Below are positions 21,390 through 29,123 of a stretch of 64,000 nucleotides of DNA, piece after piece. The notes under the pieces are model-generated. The model made no database searches and was not told the origin of the DNA. It saw only the letters and a program-made list of their open reading frames with translations. This DNA comes from Aminobacter aminovorans (lineage in GTDB: Bacteria > Pseudomonadota > Alphaproteobacteria > Rhizobiales > Rhizobiaceae): positions 2,619,501 through 2,683,500 of the forward strand of contig NZ_UFSM01000001.1 in the NCBI RefSeq assembly GCF_900445235.1, in the 5' to 3' direction. How positions within the stretch are numbered: the first letter of the stretch is position 1; every line of letters starts with the position of its first letter. A program made the translations under genes and the position numbers.

Positions 21390-22075
21390 TGGGCATCGAG
21401 CATGTCATCGAGCTCAAGGGCGTCGAGCGCCACTATGAGCAGGGTTCGCGCAAGCTGACGATCCTCAACAACGCCAACTTCTCGCTGAAGCCGGGCGAGA
21501 TGGTGGCGCTGGTGGCGCCCTCGGGTGCCGGCAAGTCGACGCTGCTGCATACGGCTGGGCTGCTCGAGCGCCCCGATGCCGGCGACGTCATCCTGAACGG
21601 CCGCGCCTGCGGGCGGCTGTCCGACGACGAGCGCACCGCGATCCGTCGCAACGACGTCGGTTTCGTCTATCAGTTCCATCACCTGCTGCCCGAGTTCTCC
21701 GCGCTGGAGAATGTGATGATGCCGCAGCTGGTGAAGGGCCTGAGCCCCAAGCAGGCAAGCGAGCGGGCGGCACAGCTGCTCGACTACATGAAGATCGGCA
21801 AGCGCGCCCAGCACCGGCCGTCCGAGCTCTCTGGCGGCGAACAGCAGCGCGTGGCGATCGCGCGCGCCGTGGCCAATGCGCCGCTGGTTCTGCTGGCCGA
21901 CGAGCCGACCGGCAATCTCGATCCGGTGACGGCAAGCTATGTATTCGACGCGCTGTCGGCGCTGGTGCGGCAATCGGGCCTGGCAGCGCTGATCGCCACC
22001 CACAACCACGAGCTGGCCGGGCGTATGGATCGCCGCGTCACGCTCGCCGAAGGCAAGATCGTCCCGCTGCGCTAG
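21386..22075 (+). CDS. lolD: Lipoprotein-releasing system ATP-binding protein LolD, copy 2
   Basis: 229 residues, identical to copy 1 except for one added C-terminal arginine. Walker A, LSGGEQQR and Walker B are intact. At the DNA level I see one silent change (CTCTCTGGC for CTCTCCGGC) before the tail. It overlaps lolC2 by four bases. Near identity over the whole gene contrasts with the diverged lolC 5' half and indicates recent homogenisation. Confidence 0.93.
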   Translation: MMGIEHVIELKGVERHYEQGSRKLTILNNANFSLKPGEMVALVAPSGAGKSTLLHTAGLLERPDAGDVILNGRACGRLSDDERTAIRRNDVGFVYQFHHLLPEFSALENVMMPQLVKGLSPKQASERAAQLLDYMKIGKRAQHRPSELSGGEQQRVAIARAVANAPLVLLADEPTGNLDPVTASYVFDALSALVRQSGLAALIATHNHELAGRMDRRVTLAEGKIVPLR

Positions 22076-22263
22076 TCCGGTCGCTGCGGATGCGCCTGCC
22101 TTGTACCGGGCGAATCGCTGTCACCATTGCTGACACTGACGGTGCCGCGACCCAATCGTTAATGGGCGAAGGCCCCCGTTCGCCTGCATAAACCCTTCAT
22201 TTACTGTCGAATCGCTTGCGGCAACTGGTTGGTATCCGGATGCAATGGCTCGCGTTGACATTT

Positions 22264-22289
22264 GAACAAAAATAGAACAAATTGAGAAC
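22264..22289 (+). promoter_or_regulatory. Two overlapping LexA-type SOS boxes (GAAC-N7-GAAC-N7-GAAC)
   Basis: Three GAAC repeats at 22264, 22275 and 22286 are each separated by exactly seven bases. GAAC-N7-GAAC, equivalent to GTTC-N7-GTTC on the other strand, is the established LexA target in Rhizobiales and other alphaproteobacteria. A TTGACA at 22255-22260 just upstream could be the -35 element. The array ends 23 bases before the ATG of the small peptide gene. Confidence 0.75.
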
Positions 22290-22312
22290 ATATTAAAAAC
22301 AGGAGCAAACAG

Positions 22313-22399
22313 ATGACCGAGCTGGTACAGGATGTCATTTCGATGGTCTGCATGAGCACCTTCCTCGTCACAATGGCGGTGTGGATCGGCGCACTCTGA
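22313..22399 (+). CDS. SOS-controlled 28-residue membrane peptide (SidA-like candidate)
   Basis: A 28-codon frame, MTELVQDV then a hydrophobic stretch ending AVWIGAL, follows a strong ribosome site (ACAGGAGCAAACAG) and two overlapping LexA boxes. The peptide is essentially one transmembrane helix with an acidic N-terminus. In Caulobacter, LexA controls SidA, a 29-residue inner-membrane inhibitor of cell division that acts on late divisome proteins. Size, topology and regulation match, but I cannot show sequence homology, so the role is inferred. The nearest gene, lipB, is convergent and cannot be the target of these boxes. Confidence 0.7.
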   Translation: MTELVQDVISMVCMSTFLVTMAVWIGAL

Positions 22400-22577
22400 T
22401 TTGAGTGCCTGTTGGGCAGCGCTCGCTGGATCCCAACCTGAAACATGGCACCGGGTTGACCCGATGCCGACACCGTGCGGGCTGCAATCGCCACGACGGA
22501 AAAGGCTGAGCGAGCGCCGCTTGGCGCAAATGAATGGAAGCAGGCGCGGAGCTCAGCTGCCGCGCGGGAAGGCGGCC

Positions 22578-23318
22578 TCAGGCCGTCTTCCGGACGGGGG
22601 GCGCGGCGGTTTCGGCCGGCCCGAATATTTCTTCGAAGGCAGTCTTCAGCGCGACATCGAGATCGTCGATCGTCACCGGCAGGCCGAGGTCGACTAGGCT
22701 GGTGACGCCGTGGTCGGTGACGCCGCAGGGCACGATGCCGGAGAAATGACCGAGCTCCGGTTCGACGTTGATGGCGATGCCATGGAAGCTTACCCAGCGG
22801 CGCAAGCGAATGCCGATGGCGGCGATCTTGTCTTCCGCGGGCGAACCGTCGGGCAGGGCCGGGCGGTCCGGACGCACCACCCAGACGCCGACGCGGTCTT
22901 CACGGCGTTCACCCTTCACATTGAAGGCGGCAAGTGCCGAAATGATCCAGGCTTCGAGTGCGGCGACGAAGGCGCGGACGTCCTCGCGCCGACGCTTGAG
23001 GTCGAGCATGACATAGGCCACGCGCTGGCCGGGCCCGTGATAGGTGTATTCGCCACCACGCCCGGTCTTGAAGACGGGAAACCGGTCGGGCTCGACCAGG
23101 TCCTGTTCCTGGGCGCTGGTGCCGGCGGTGTATATTGGCGGGTGCTCGACCAGCCAGACCATTTCACCTGATGTGCCCTGGCGAATCGCGTCGGCGCGCT
23201 GTTCCATGTAGGCGAGCGCCTGATCATAGGGCGTGAGACCGGGTTCGATTCGCCATTCGACCGGCGCTGAACCGGGAAGGGCGAGAAACGACGTGGCGAT
23301 CAGGCTGCGTTCGGTCAT
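22578..23318 (-). CDS. lipB: Octanoyltransferase (lipoyl-ACP:protein transferase)
   Basis: Transfers octanoyl from acyl carrier protein to lipoyl domains, the first step of protein lipoylation. The core [26 protein letters not shown] block ([11 protein letters not shown]), [17 protein letters not shown] and the catalytic cysteine in GIVPCGV are present. The 246-residue reading starts at MTERSL (23318). The frame stays open to 23579, but that would run into tRNA-Leu, so longer starts there are excluded; an ATG at 23360 remains possible. It is the last chromosomal protein gene before the prophage. Confidence 0.92.
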   Translation of the reverse strand: MTERSLIATSFLALPGSAPVEWRIEPGLTPYDQALAYMEQRADAIRQGTSGEMVWLVEHPPIYTAGTSAQEQDLVEPDRFPVFKTGRGGEYTYHGPGQRVAYVMLDLKRRREDVRAFVAALEAWIISALAAFNVKGERREDRVGVWVVRPDRPALPDGSPAEDKIAAIGIRLRRWVSFHGIAINVEPELGHFSGIVPCGVTDHGVTSLVDLGLPVTIDDLDVALKTAFEEIFGPAETAAPPVRKTA

Positions 23319-23527
23319 TCTTGGGGTCCGTTCGTCGACCTGATATGGCGGCTTGAGCATAAAACGTCCAGTGGTCAGGTCCGGAAAGCCGGCTATTGGT
23401 GCCCGCAGCAAGCGACTTCCCCTGGGGCATGCAAGAATGATGGACGAATATCGCACAGGGCGCTTGTTTCCCCGGAAACGATTTGCTACATGCCGCGAGC
23501 CGGTTCGGACCGGCCCTTCGTGACAGT

Positions 23528-23612
23528 GCGGTCGTGGCGGAATTGGTAGACGCGCAGCGTTGAGGTCGCTGTGGGGCAACCCGTGGAAGTTCGAGTCTTC
23601 TCGACCGCACCA
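23528..23612 (+). tRNA. tRNA-Leu, anticodon GAG
   Basis: The acceptor arms GCGGTCG (23528) and CGACCGC (23602) pair fully, the D arm contains GGTAGAC, the anticodon stem CAGCG/CGCTG holds loop TTGAGGT (anticodon GAG), a long type II variable arm is present, and the T arm carries TTCGAGT. CCA is encoded. It lies directly beside the integrase gene, so its 3' end is the likely phage attachment site. Confidence 0.93.
23575..23612 (+). other. Probable attL core in the 3' end of tRNA-Leu
   Basis: The integrase stop lies 36 bases from the tRNA CCA end and the integrase is transcribed toward it, the usual layout for tyrosine-recombinase phages in tRNA genes. The tRNA stays intact because the phage supplies an identical 3' segment. 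The exact core cannot be set because the matching attR lies beyond base 64000. Confidence 0.6.
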
Positions 23613-23647
23613 TCACAATATCAGGGCTTACCAATGCCTTGATTTCC

Positions 23648-24724
23648 CTAGCTCTTTTTCGAGGTGCGGGGAGTTTCCTTCGGTAGGTGCGGGCGTTGGG
23701 CGTTCACGATCTTTTCCGAAGCCTGCTTAGCCAAGCGCTTCCTGTCAGCCGTCTTTGTGTAGTGGCTGGCCATCGTTCCCCCGGTCCATCCGAATAGAGC
23801 TTCGAGTTCCGCGACAGTCGCCCCGGCATTGGCAGCGCGGGTCGCTCCAATCTTTCGAACTCCATGCGCTGATTTCTTGACGCCAGCTGCGTTGCAGGCC
23901 GATCGGAAATAGTTGCCGAACGTTTCCTTCGTCAGCGGCTGGCCATTATCCCCGACGATGAAAGCCAGATCGCCTGTAGGACCGATTGCCAGCGTGTCCG
24001 CAAGTGCCGGGAGAATGGGGATGTTGACCTCCATACCGGTCTTTTCGGTTTTCAGTGTCGCTACGCCGTCGCGCACATGCTGCCGGCCGATCGTCACCGC
24101 ATCACCACGCCTCAGGCCGGTGTAAAGCAGGACGTGAAACCATACACGTTCCTTGGTGCCTGCAGCCCAACGCGCCTCATACGCAACGACATCATCATCC
24201 GTCCAAGCGGCGAAGCCATCGCCACCCTTGGGGCGGGACGGGTTCTTAACGCCCGCGGTCGGATCGACTGCGACGTGCTCCGCCTCGAGAGCCCACCGGA
24301 ATAGTCCCCGCATGGCGTCAAGGAAATTGCGCGCCTGGGCAGGGGTAGCGGCGCGATCTTCCCGCCCTTGTAGGATTTTCTTGCGGCTGACAGCCTTGTA
24401 GGAGACGTGTCCAGCCTTATCGATCACGCCCTTGAAGATGTTGTCACGCTGCCTGCGGGTGGCGTCCGACAGGCCTAAATAGGCGGAGGAATCGCGATAG
24501 CGCTTGATCAGCCACTCAAGGCTTCCAACGCCGAGGAGCCGCTTCTTCGTTGGCTCCAGGCCGGCGAGCAGCGTCTGATACTCTTCGTTGAAATTCGGAG
24601 CGCCAAAGTCGGGGAGGCGGGAGCGCTTACCCTTGCCAATCCGAAAATAGTAAACCGCCTTCTTGTGGCGGTTGATTTCGCGGAAGACGTATTGCGGGAG
24701 CTTTTTCGGCATATTGTCGATCAA
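23648..24724 (-). CDS. Phage integrase (tyrosine recombinase)
   Basis: Catalyses site-specific integration at tRNA-Leu. The 358 residues show an N-terminal arm-binding part, a SAM-like core-binding domain (about 65-155) and the catalytic domain with R205 (TGLRR), H287 and R290 (HGVR), W313 in the second His position and nucleophile Y322 (HYTK). It is the last gene of the leftward early operon and overlaps the preceding 61-codon gene by four bases (ATGA), so expression depends on the operator-controlled promoter near 31410. Confidence 0.95.
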   Translation of the reverse strand: MIDNMPKKLPQYVFREINRHKKAVYYFRIGKGKRSRLPDFGAPNFNEEYQTLLAGLEPTKKRLLGVGSLEWLIKRYRDSSAYLGLSDATRRQRDNIFKGVIDKAGHVSYKAVSRKKILQGREDRAATPAQARNFLDAMRGLFRWALEAEHVAVDPTAGVKNPSRPKGGDGFAAWTDDDVVAYEARWAAGTKERVWFHVLLYTGLRRGDAVTIGRQHVRDGVATLKTEKTGMEVNIPILPALADTLAIGPTGDLAFIVGDNGQPLTKETFGNYFRSACNAAGVKKSAHGVRKIGATRAANAGATVAELEALFGWTGGTMASHYTKTADRKRLAKQASEKIVNAQRPHLPKETPRTSKKS

Positions 24725-24906
24725 AGCCGAAAATCCTCGTCCTCGTCAATTTTGTCCTTGGCTGCGCCTTTGAGGATATCGTGATCTTCGGGGACAAGCT
24801 GCACCACCACGTCACCGATGTGGACAACGGCGATGTGCCCAGCCTTCGCGGCCCCCTTACAGATGGCCGTGACCTGCTTCTGCTTGAGTGCCAGCGCCCG
24901 CGTCAT
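24721..24906 (-). CDS. Small phage protein upstream of the integrase
   Basis: 61 residues with a basic N-terminus (MTRALALKQKQ), a valine-rich middle (HIAVVHIGDVVVQLVPEDH) and an acidic tail. It overlaps both the integrase start and the DUF4326 stop by four bases. Position suggests an excision or integration accessory factor, but I see no helix-turn-helix, so this is only a guess. Confidence 0.7.
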   Translation of the reverse strand: MTRALALKQKQVTAICKGAAKAGHIAVVHIGDVVVQLVPEDHDILKGAAKDKIDEDEDFRL

Positions 24907-25271
24907 TCCGCCTGTTCCTTGCGTGTGGGGAGGGGTGCGTTGGCGAGTTGGAGCAGAACGTCAGCATGGCATGGCTGATCGAGCTTGCACCAACAAGCCA
25001 CGCTCTTGCCGCGAAGGACGCTAATGTCCGGGAGCGGTGGCAGCGCGCTGCCATGTGCCCAGTGGCGCTCGCCTAACATCCAAGCCTTGAAAGCGCCCAC
25101 GCAATTGCGGTTGGCGACTTCGACCGAGCCTTTATAGCCCGCATCCCAGAATGCCTCCGCCTTGAACGGGTTTCCCCACCGGGTAGAACGATCCACCTTC
25201 ACGGTGTTCTCGGGCAGCTTCCAGCCCTTGCGACGGGAAAGTTGGACGCGCACGGGCTGGTCACTGGTCAT
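24903..25271 (-). CDS. DUF4326 domain-containing protein
   Basis: 122 residues with the family pattern VQLSRRKGWKLPENT, RSTRWGNPF and a GKSVACWCKLDQPCHADVLL tail, where the Cys/His residues may bind metal. DUF4326 proteins are common in phages and mobile elements; their biochemical role is not established. It overlaps dcm-like and 61-codon neighbours by four bases each in the leftward operon. Confidence 0.85.
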   Translation of the reverse strand: MTSDQPVRVQLSRRKGWKLPENTVKVDRSTRWGNPFKAEAFWDAGYKGSVEVANRNCVGAFKAWMLGERHWAHGSALPPLPDISVLRGKSVACWCKLDQPCHADVLLQLANAPLPTRKEQAE

Positions 25272-26647
25272 GCTGCGGACCTCGCGTAAACGGCCGCCAG
25301 CGCCTGCTCAGTGCGCAGGATTGCTCGTCCTATGGCTTCTGGGATTTGCGGGACGACCGCGTCGCCGAACGCTTCGACGATGAGGCTTGCGGCAGAAGTC
25401 CCGAGTGGACCGCCGACTGCAATGCGCGTGCCAGCCACCCAGGCGGAAAGCCCATCATCCACCCGTAGGTGACCGGCAAGGCCGCTGTTCCACTCAGCCC
25501 ATGGCTCTGGAGCAACGAAGCCAGTGCCCGCGCACCCGCCCACTTCAGCATAGACGGCGCTGTCAGGTTGCCCGTGGCCGTCGGCGTCAGCGACATCATC
25601 GACGGAATGTTCGGGCTTTTCACCTTCCCGCCCCCGCCATGCACTCCCAGACTGCCCTTCCGATCGCTCTTGAGCGGTGTTGGCATCATCCCGGCATGCT
25701 TCGACGGATAGCCTCTCAATTGGCTCAACACGTCGCCCCTGCCGCCCCTGTCCGCATCCGTCTTCCGCGGCGTGGCCAGCATCGTGCGTAGGTTGGTTCC
25801 GTTCGTCCTGTCCCGGTAGTCCGGGCCACGGGTAGCGTCGATCGCCAAGGGCGTCGGCAGCCGCGTCGCATTCGTCACAAGCCCAAGGCCAGCGGATCCC
25901 GTGTTTGCAGACGTGGCCGGGGCCGATAGGATCATTCGAAACGGATAGGTCGAACCCGCGCCGCCACCTTTGCCGCCCTGCATCCCGTCCGTGGCCATTG
26001 GCGTCGGCAGCATCGATTGCCGGATCATGGTCGCCGTCGAGTGTCGAACCGGACCAGTCCTGCCCATTCCCCCGCCGCGGTTGCTGCCGCTGTTCCCAGC
26101 TACTGGCGTTGGCAACTTGGGAAAGGTCGCATCCGATGAGCCAAGAGCGTGGTCGCTCGTGGTTTGCTCCGATGCCGGCGCCGCCTCGTCCATGACCAGC
26201 ACGGACCACATACGACCAGCAGGCGTAGCCGATCGCTTCCAGCGCAGCGAGGACTGCGTCAGCGCCCCGAGTTCGGAGATTAGAGCTGTTCTCAAGAGCG
26301 AACCAACGAGGTCGGACTTCTCCGATGATGCGGATGGCTTCGAAGTAGAGGCCGCTTCGCTCACCTTCGACGCCTTTGCCCTTGGTGTTGGCGCTGCTGA
26401 TGTCCTGGCAAGGGGGGCTTCCGACGACAACGTCTGGAAGATATCCGATGTCTCGAACAAGTCGATCTGCCGTGAGGGTGCAAACGTCATCGTAGATCAG
26501 CACTCCGGGGTTGTTCTGGGCGTAGAGCACGCGGCGCCAGGCCACGCTCTCGCAGGCGGCAACGGTCTTGAAACCGGCACGGTGAAGACCGAGCGACCAG
26601 CCACCGGCTGCCGCGCTGAACACGTCGAGAACACGAAGCCCGCTCAT
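25268..26647 (-). CDS. C5-cytosine DNA methyltransferase
   Basis: Methylates cytosine at C5 using SAM. Motif I DVFSAAAGG (about residues 8-16), the catalytic cysteine C80 in GSPPCQDIS, motif VI ENSSN (119), motif VIII HERPRSW and motif X FGDAVVPQIPEAIG near the C-terminus are present in order. The region between VIII and X (about 180-400) is a long Asp/Gly/Arg-rich low-complexity stretch with repeats such as DANGHGRD and DADGHGQ, where the target-recognition domain should be. No partner nuclease is nearby, so it probably shields phage DNA (inference). A second long frame is nested inside. Confidence 0.88.
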   Translation of the reverse strand: MSGLRVLDVFSAAAGGWSLGLHRAGFKTVAACESVAWRRVLYAQNNPGVLIYDDVCTLTADRLVRDIGYLPDVVVGSPPCQDISSANTKGKGVEGERSGLYFEAIRIIGEVRPRWFALENSSNLRTRGADAVLAALEAIGYACWSYVVRAGHGRGGAGIGANHERPRSWLIGCDLSQVANASSWEQRQQPRRGNGQDWSGSTLDGDHDPAIDAADANGHGRDAGRQRWRRGFDLSVSNDPIGPGHVCKHGIRWPWACDECDAAADALGDRRYPWPGLPGQDERNQPTHDAGHAAEDGCGQGRQGRRVEPIERLSVEACRDDANTAQERSEGQSGSAWRGREGEKPEHSVDDVADADGHGQPDSAVYAEVGGCAGTGFVAPEPWAEWNSGLAGHLRVDDGLSAWVAGTRIAVGGPLGTSAASLIVEAFGDAVVPQIPEAIGRAILRTEQALAAVYARSAA

Positions 26648-26931
26648 TCTGCGTTTCCCCCTTGCGCGCTGGCACTAGGGGCGGCGAGGGCGGCACAGCG
26701 GCGTCTGGTTTCATCGGCCTCCTTGTTGTCGCCGTAGTCGCAGTCTCCGCAAACGTGGCATTGGAGGACGGGGACGGAACAGCCGCAATCGGGACTGCAG
26801 CCGGCGTTGCAACCACCTATCGAAACCCATGTATGCCGACCGAGCTCCCGGCAGGTTGCACGTGCGGCTTCTCGCTCTAAGCGGGCGACCACTGCACGTG
26901 CCTCGTCCAATCGATTGGCAAGAGTGCTCAT
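26644..26931 (-). CDS. Cys-rich small phage protein, probable zinc binder
   Basis: 95 residues with an N-terminal helix (MSTLANRLDEARAVVARLE) and a dense Cys/His cluster (GCNAGCSPDCGC, LQCHVCGDCDYG) able to bind one or two zinc ions. The tail is Ala/Ser-rich. It overlaps the neighbouring genes by four bases on both sides. No family recognised. Confidence 0.7.
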   Translation of the reverse strand: MSTLANRLDEARAVVARLEREAARATCRELGRHTWVSIGGCNAGCSPDCGCSVPVLQCHVCGDCDYGDNKEADETRRRCAALAAPSASAQGGNAE

Positions 26932-27335
26932 CGGTCGCTCTCCCCCACAGCCGGGGAGCGGCGCGAGGCGAGAACGATGCGCTTGCCAGCCTCAATGTCT
27001 CCGCTGATTTCATAGAGCTTGATTGCCAATTCGAACGGGTCGATCCCGTAGGAGCGCCAGAACAGCAGTTCGTTTTCCGAATGCTGTTGCTTGTGCTCTG
27101 CCGTCGTCAGGGGAAGCGTCCAACTGTCGTCGGGCTTCTGCTGCATGCCGGTGTGCTTCTTGCGATGCACGGCGCTGCCGATCCTGATGTGGCAGGCTTC
27201 ACATCCGAACTGACCTGACAGCACGCTCGGCAGCTTCCGGATGAAAGCCAGATGCGCAGGGTCTTCCATGCGCTTGGTGGCCTTGGACGATTTGTCCAGC
27301 GAGAAGGCCGTTGCGGGGCGGGCGATCTGGAACAT
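26928..27335 (-). CDS. HNH-like nuclease-related phage protein (DUF968/Ref-like)
   Basis: 135 residues. CEACHIR, VHRKKHTG and TTAEHKQQHSENELLFW give the spaced Cys/His pattern of the DUF968/Ref group of HNH-fold proteins found in phage recombination operons. The frame runs on upstream to 27566, but ATG 27335 is chosen because it abuts the stop of the next upstream frame. A role in recombination with the RecE-like and ATPase genes is likely by context. Confidence 0.7.
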   Translation of the reverse strand: MFQIARPATAFSLDKSSKATKRMEDPAHLAFIRKLPSVLSGQFGCEACHIRIGSAVHRKKHTGMQQKPDDSWTLPLTTAEHKQQHSENELLFWRSYGIDPFELAIKLYEISGDIEAGKRIVLASRRSPAVGESDR

Positions 27336-27679
27336 TACGCCACCTCGACCAGTTCGCAGGGAACGATGCCGGCTGTGCCCAGTTTGGTTATGGACCAACG
27401 AGGAGCACGCGCGATGCCTGGACCAAGAAGACCCATGCCCGGCGAAGAGCCGCCTAACCAGCAGCCGGGACGCGACCCGCCGCCGATCGACGAGCCGGAC
27501 CCGGATCGCCTGCCGGACGAGGAACCGCTTCCAAACCCCGACGAAAACCCAATGCCGCCTTTGCATGCAGCAACACCGCCGAAGCCGTTCCCCGATCCAG
27601 ATCCGTTACCACCGACACCGCCAGGGCCGGACCCAACGCCAGACCCACAGCCAGTACCAACGAGATAGAAGCCGCGCAT
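27335..27679 (-). CDS. Gly/Ser-rich small protein (frame uncertain)
   Basis: A 114-codon frame fills the space between the ATPase and HNH-like genes and overlaps both their stop and start by one or a few bases, as do all other junctions of this operon. Its product is mostly Gly-Ser-Gly repeats (GCGSGVGSG, GFGSGSSSG). The opposite strand holds a Pro-rich frame with a good ribosome site (27414-27668), and both frames share third positions, so codon bias cannot decide. Context favours this strand. Confidence 0.45.
   Translation of the reverse strand: MRGFYLVGTGCGSGVGSGPGGVGGNGSGSGNGFGGVAACKGGIGFSSGFGSGSSSGRRSGSGSSIGGGSRPGCWLGGSSPGMGLLGPGIARAPRWSITKLGTAGIVPCELVEVA
27414..27668 (+). CDS. Alternative: Pro/Asp-rich protein on the plus strand
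   Basis: 84 codons from ATG 27414, preceded by CGAGGAG eight bases upstream. The product is Pro-rich with repeated PDPDRLPDEEP and PDENPMPP, resembling disordered Pro-rich proteins seen in rhizobial genomes. It lies antisense to the Gly-rich frame; at most one is likely to be real. It would be the only rightward gene in the leftward operon. Confidence 0.4.
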   Translation: MPGPRRPMPGEEPPNQQPGRDPPPIDEPDPDRLPDEEPLPNPDENPMPPLHAATPPKPFPDPDPLPPTPPGPDPTPDPQPVPTR

Positions 27680-29121
27680 TAGACGATCTCCCGCGGCTCG
27701 ACACCGGCAATGCCGGCGATCAGTTCGAGGGTGTCGGCCATGTCCTGGGTGCCGTCGCAGACTGCCGAGCAGTTCCGCAGGATCGACATGCCCTTGTCTC
27801 GAGCAGCCTTCGTAACCGTCGGCGGGGTGGGGTTGTCACGGATGCCGCTGAACGGGTTCTTCAGCACCTCGGCTTCGCCTGGCCCGGTTGCCGCCCACAG
27901 CATCTTGGCGGTCTGCTTCAGCCAGTCGCGATCCTCCTGAGTGAGATCGGAGGCCGGCGACGCGTCAGGCCGATCCTGCGCTTCACTGTCGCCGGCCTCC
28001 GCTTCGCCGTCTCCGGCGGTCTGGTCGGCAGCGGAGCCGTCGAGGGGGATAGCGGCTCCGCTGCCAGCGTCCGACGACGGGGGGGAAGCGTCGGACGGTT
28101 CTTGATTGGTCGAAGGCTTGCGACCGAGCGTGTCGGTGACATGCCCCATGCTGAAACCTTCTTGGCTGTCCGCGGCGCGGTCGCCATTCGCCGCCTTTGC
28201 AGCGGCCAGCCTGTCGGACGGATCGCCACCGCCGGCATCGTTGATGTCGGTCTTCAGTTGGTCGGTGGCGCGGGCGATCGACTTGAAGGTTTCCTTCATG
28301 CCTTCAAGCGATGCCTGGCGCGGGCCCAGGCCCTTCCACCAATTCATCAGCGAGGCCATGCCGTTGTTGGCGGCGAGCAGCCCTTCGCGCTTGGCGCCTT
28401 CAAGCGCCTCGTCAAGCACCACGCCTTGGTCGCTCCACTGACGAACGGAACCGCCGGCATCGGTCGTGATCCGCCGTCCCTCGGCGAATGCGAACAGCAA
28501 ATCTCCCGGGCATTTCTGGATCAGTGGGACGTGGGTGCCTTCGGCCAGCATCATCGAGACGGTCATCTCGTAGATGAACGACTTCTCCTGAACGACGACG
28601 AAGCCCTCGTTGACGATCTCGGTCTTGCCGTTCTGGCCCTTGACCTGCACGACCTTCTCTTTGACGCGGCAGCAGAAGATGAGGTGCGCCCTGGTCTGCA
28701 GAAGGCCGTTCATCAGCTTCTTGTGGCCGGCCTTTGGCTTCTGCCAGCAGTGCAGGCCGGCTCGCTTGGTTGACTGCTCAATGGCCTCGGCCTGCTCCAG
28801 CACGCCGCCGGTGCCTTCCCACTCATGAGAAATGCTGTCGACGATGATCGCCGTGTAACCAGCGTCCTCGAACGCCCGGATCGCCTCGACGTAGCGCTGC
28901 GAGCTGAAAGGCGGATCCAAGTCGATGACGTCGAAGCCGCCAGCCACGTCCGCATAGAAGCGGGACCGTTTGTTCTCGGTGTCGATGAACCCGATCTTGC
29001 CTTCCGGGCCGACCAGGCCACGAGCATAGAGCAGGGCACTGTAGGTCTTGCCCGAGCCGGACGGGCCGGCGATCGACGTCAAGGTGAAGGTCTTCTCGCG
29101 GACTGCGCGTTCGATTTTCAT
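27679..29121 (-). CDS. RecA-like AAA ATPase of the phage recombination module
   Basis: 480 residues. An N-terminal RecA-fold ATPase domain has Walker A GPSGSGKTYS (about residue 19), a FIDTE strand end and Walker B AIIVDSIS, similar to phage Sak4-type and AAA_24 proteins. The C-terminal third is an Ala/Asp/Ser-rich linker and a helical end. The frame is open to 29517, but ATG 29121 is the first start clear of the nuclease gene, two bases after its stop. Pairing with a RecE-like nuclease suggests single-strand annealing or recombination. Confidence 0.82.
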   Translation of the reverse strand: MKIERAVREKTFTLTSIAGPSGSGKTYSALLYARGLVGPEGKIGFIDTENKRSRFYADVAGGFDVIDLDPPFSSQRYVEAIRAFEDAGYTAIIVDSISHEWEGTGGVLEQAEAIEQSTKRAGLHCWQKPKAGHKKLMNGLLQTRAHLIFCCRVKEKVVQVKGQNGKTEIVNEGFVVVQEKSFIYEMTVSMMLAEGTHVPLIQKCPGDLLFAFAEGRRITTDAGGSVRQWSDQGVVLDEALEGAKREGLLAANNGMASLMNWWKGLGPRQASLEGMKETFKSIARATDQLKTDINDAGGGDPSDRLAAAKAANGDRAADSQEGFSMGHVTDTLGRKPSTNQEPSDASPPSSDAGSGAAIPLDGSAADQTAGDGEAEAGDSEAQDRPDASPASDLTQEDRDWLKQTAKMLWAATGPGEAEVLKNPFSGIRDNPTPPTVTKAARDKGMSILRNCSAVCDGTQDMADTLELIAGIAGVEPREIV

Positions 29122-29123
29122 GA

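Larger units (their letters stand above)
19849..22075 (+). repeat. Tandem duplication, unit 2 (proS scar-lolC-lolD)
   Basis: A second copy of the proS-lolC-lolD unit. Bases 19849-19905 match the region upstream of proS. Bases 19941-19979 match the proS start, and directly after that the sequence jumps to the proS 3' end (19981-20039). lolC and lolD follow intact. Confidence 0.85.

Noticed and set aside
23319..23579. N-terminal extension of lipB
   Set aside because: The extension overlaps tRNA-Leu and lacks LipB similarity.
27241..28773. 510-codon plus-strand frame antisense to the phage ATPase
   Set aside because: It covers the antisense of Walker motifs of a clear ATPase and has shadow composition.
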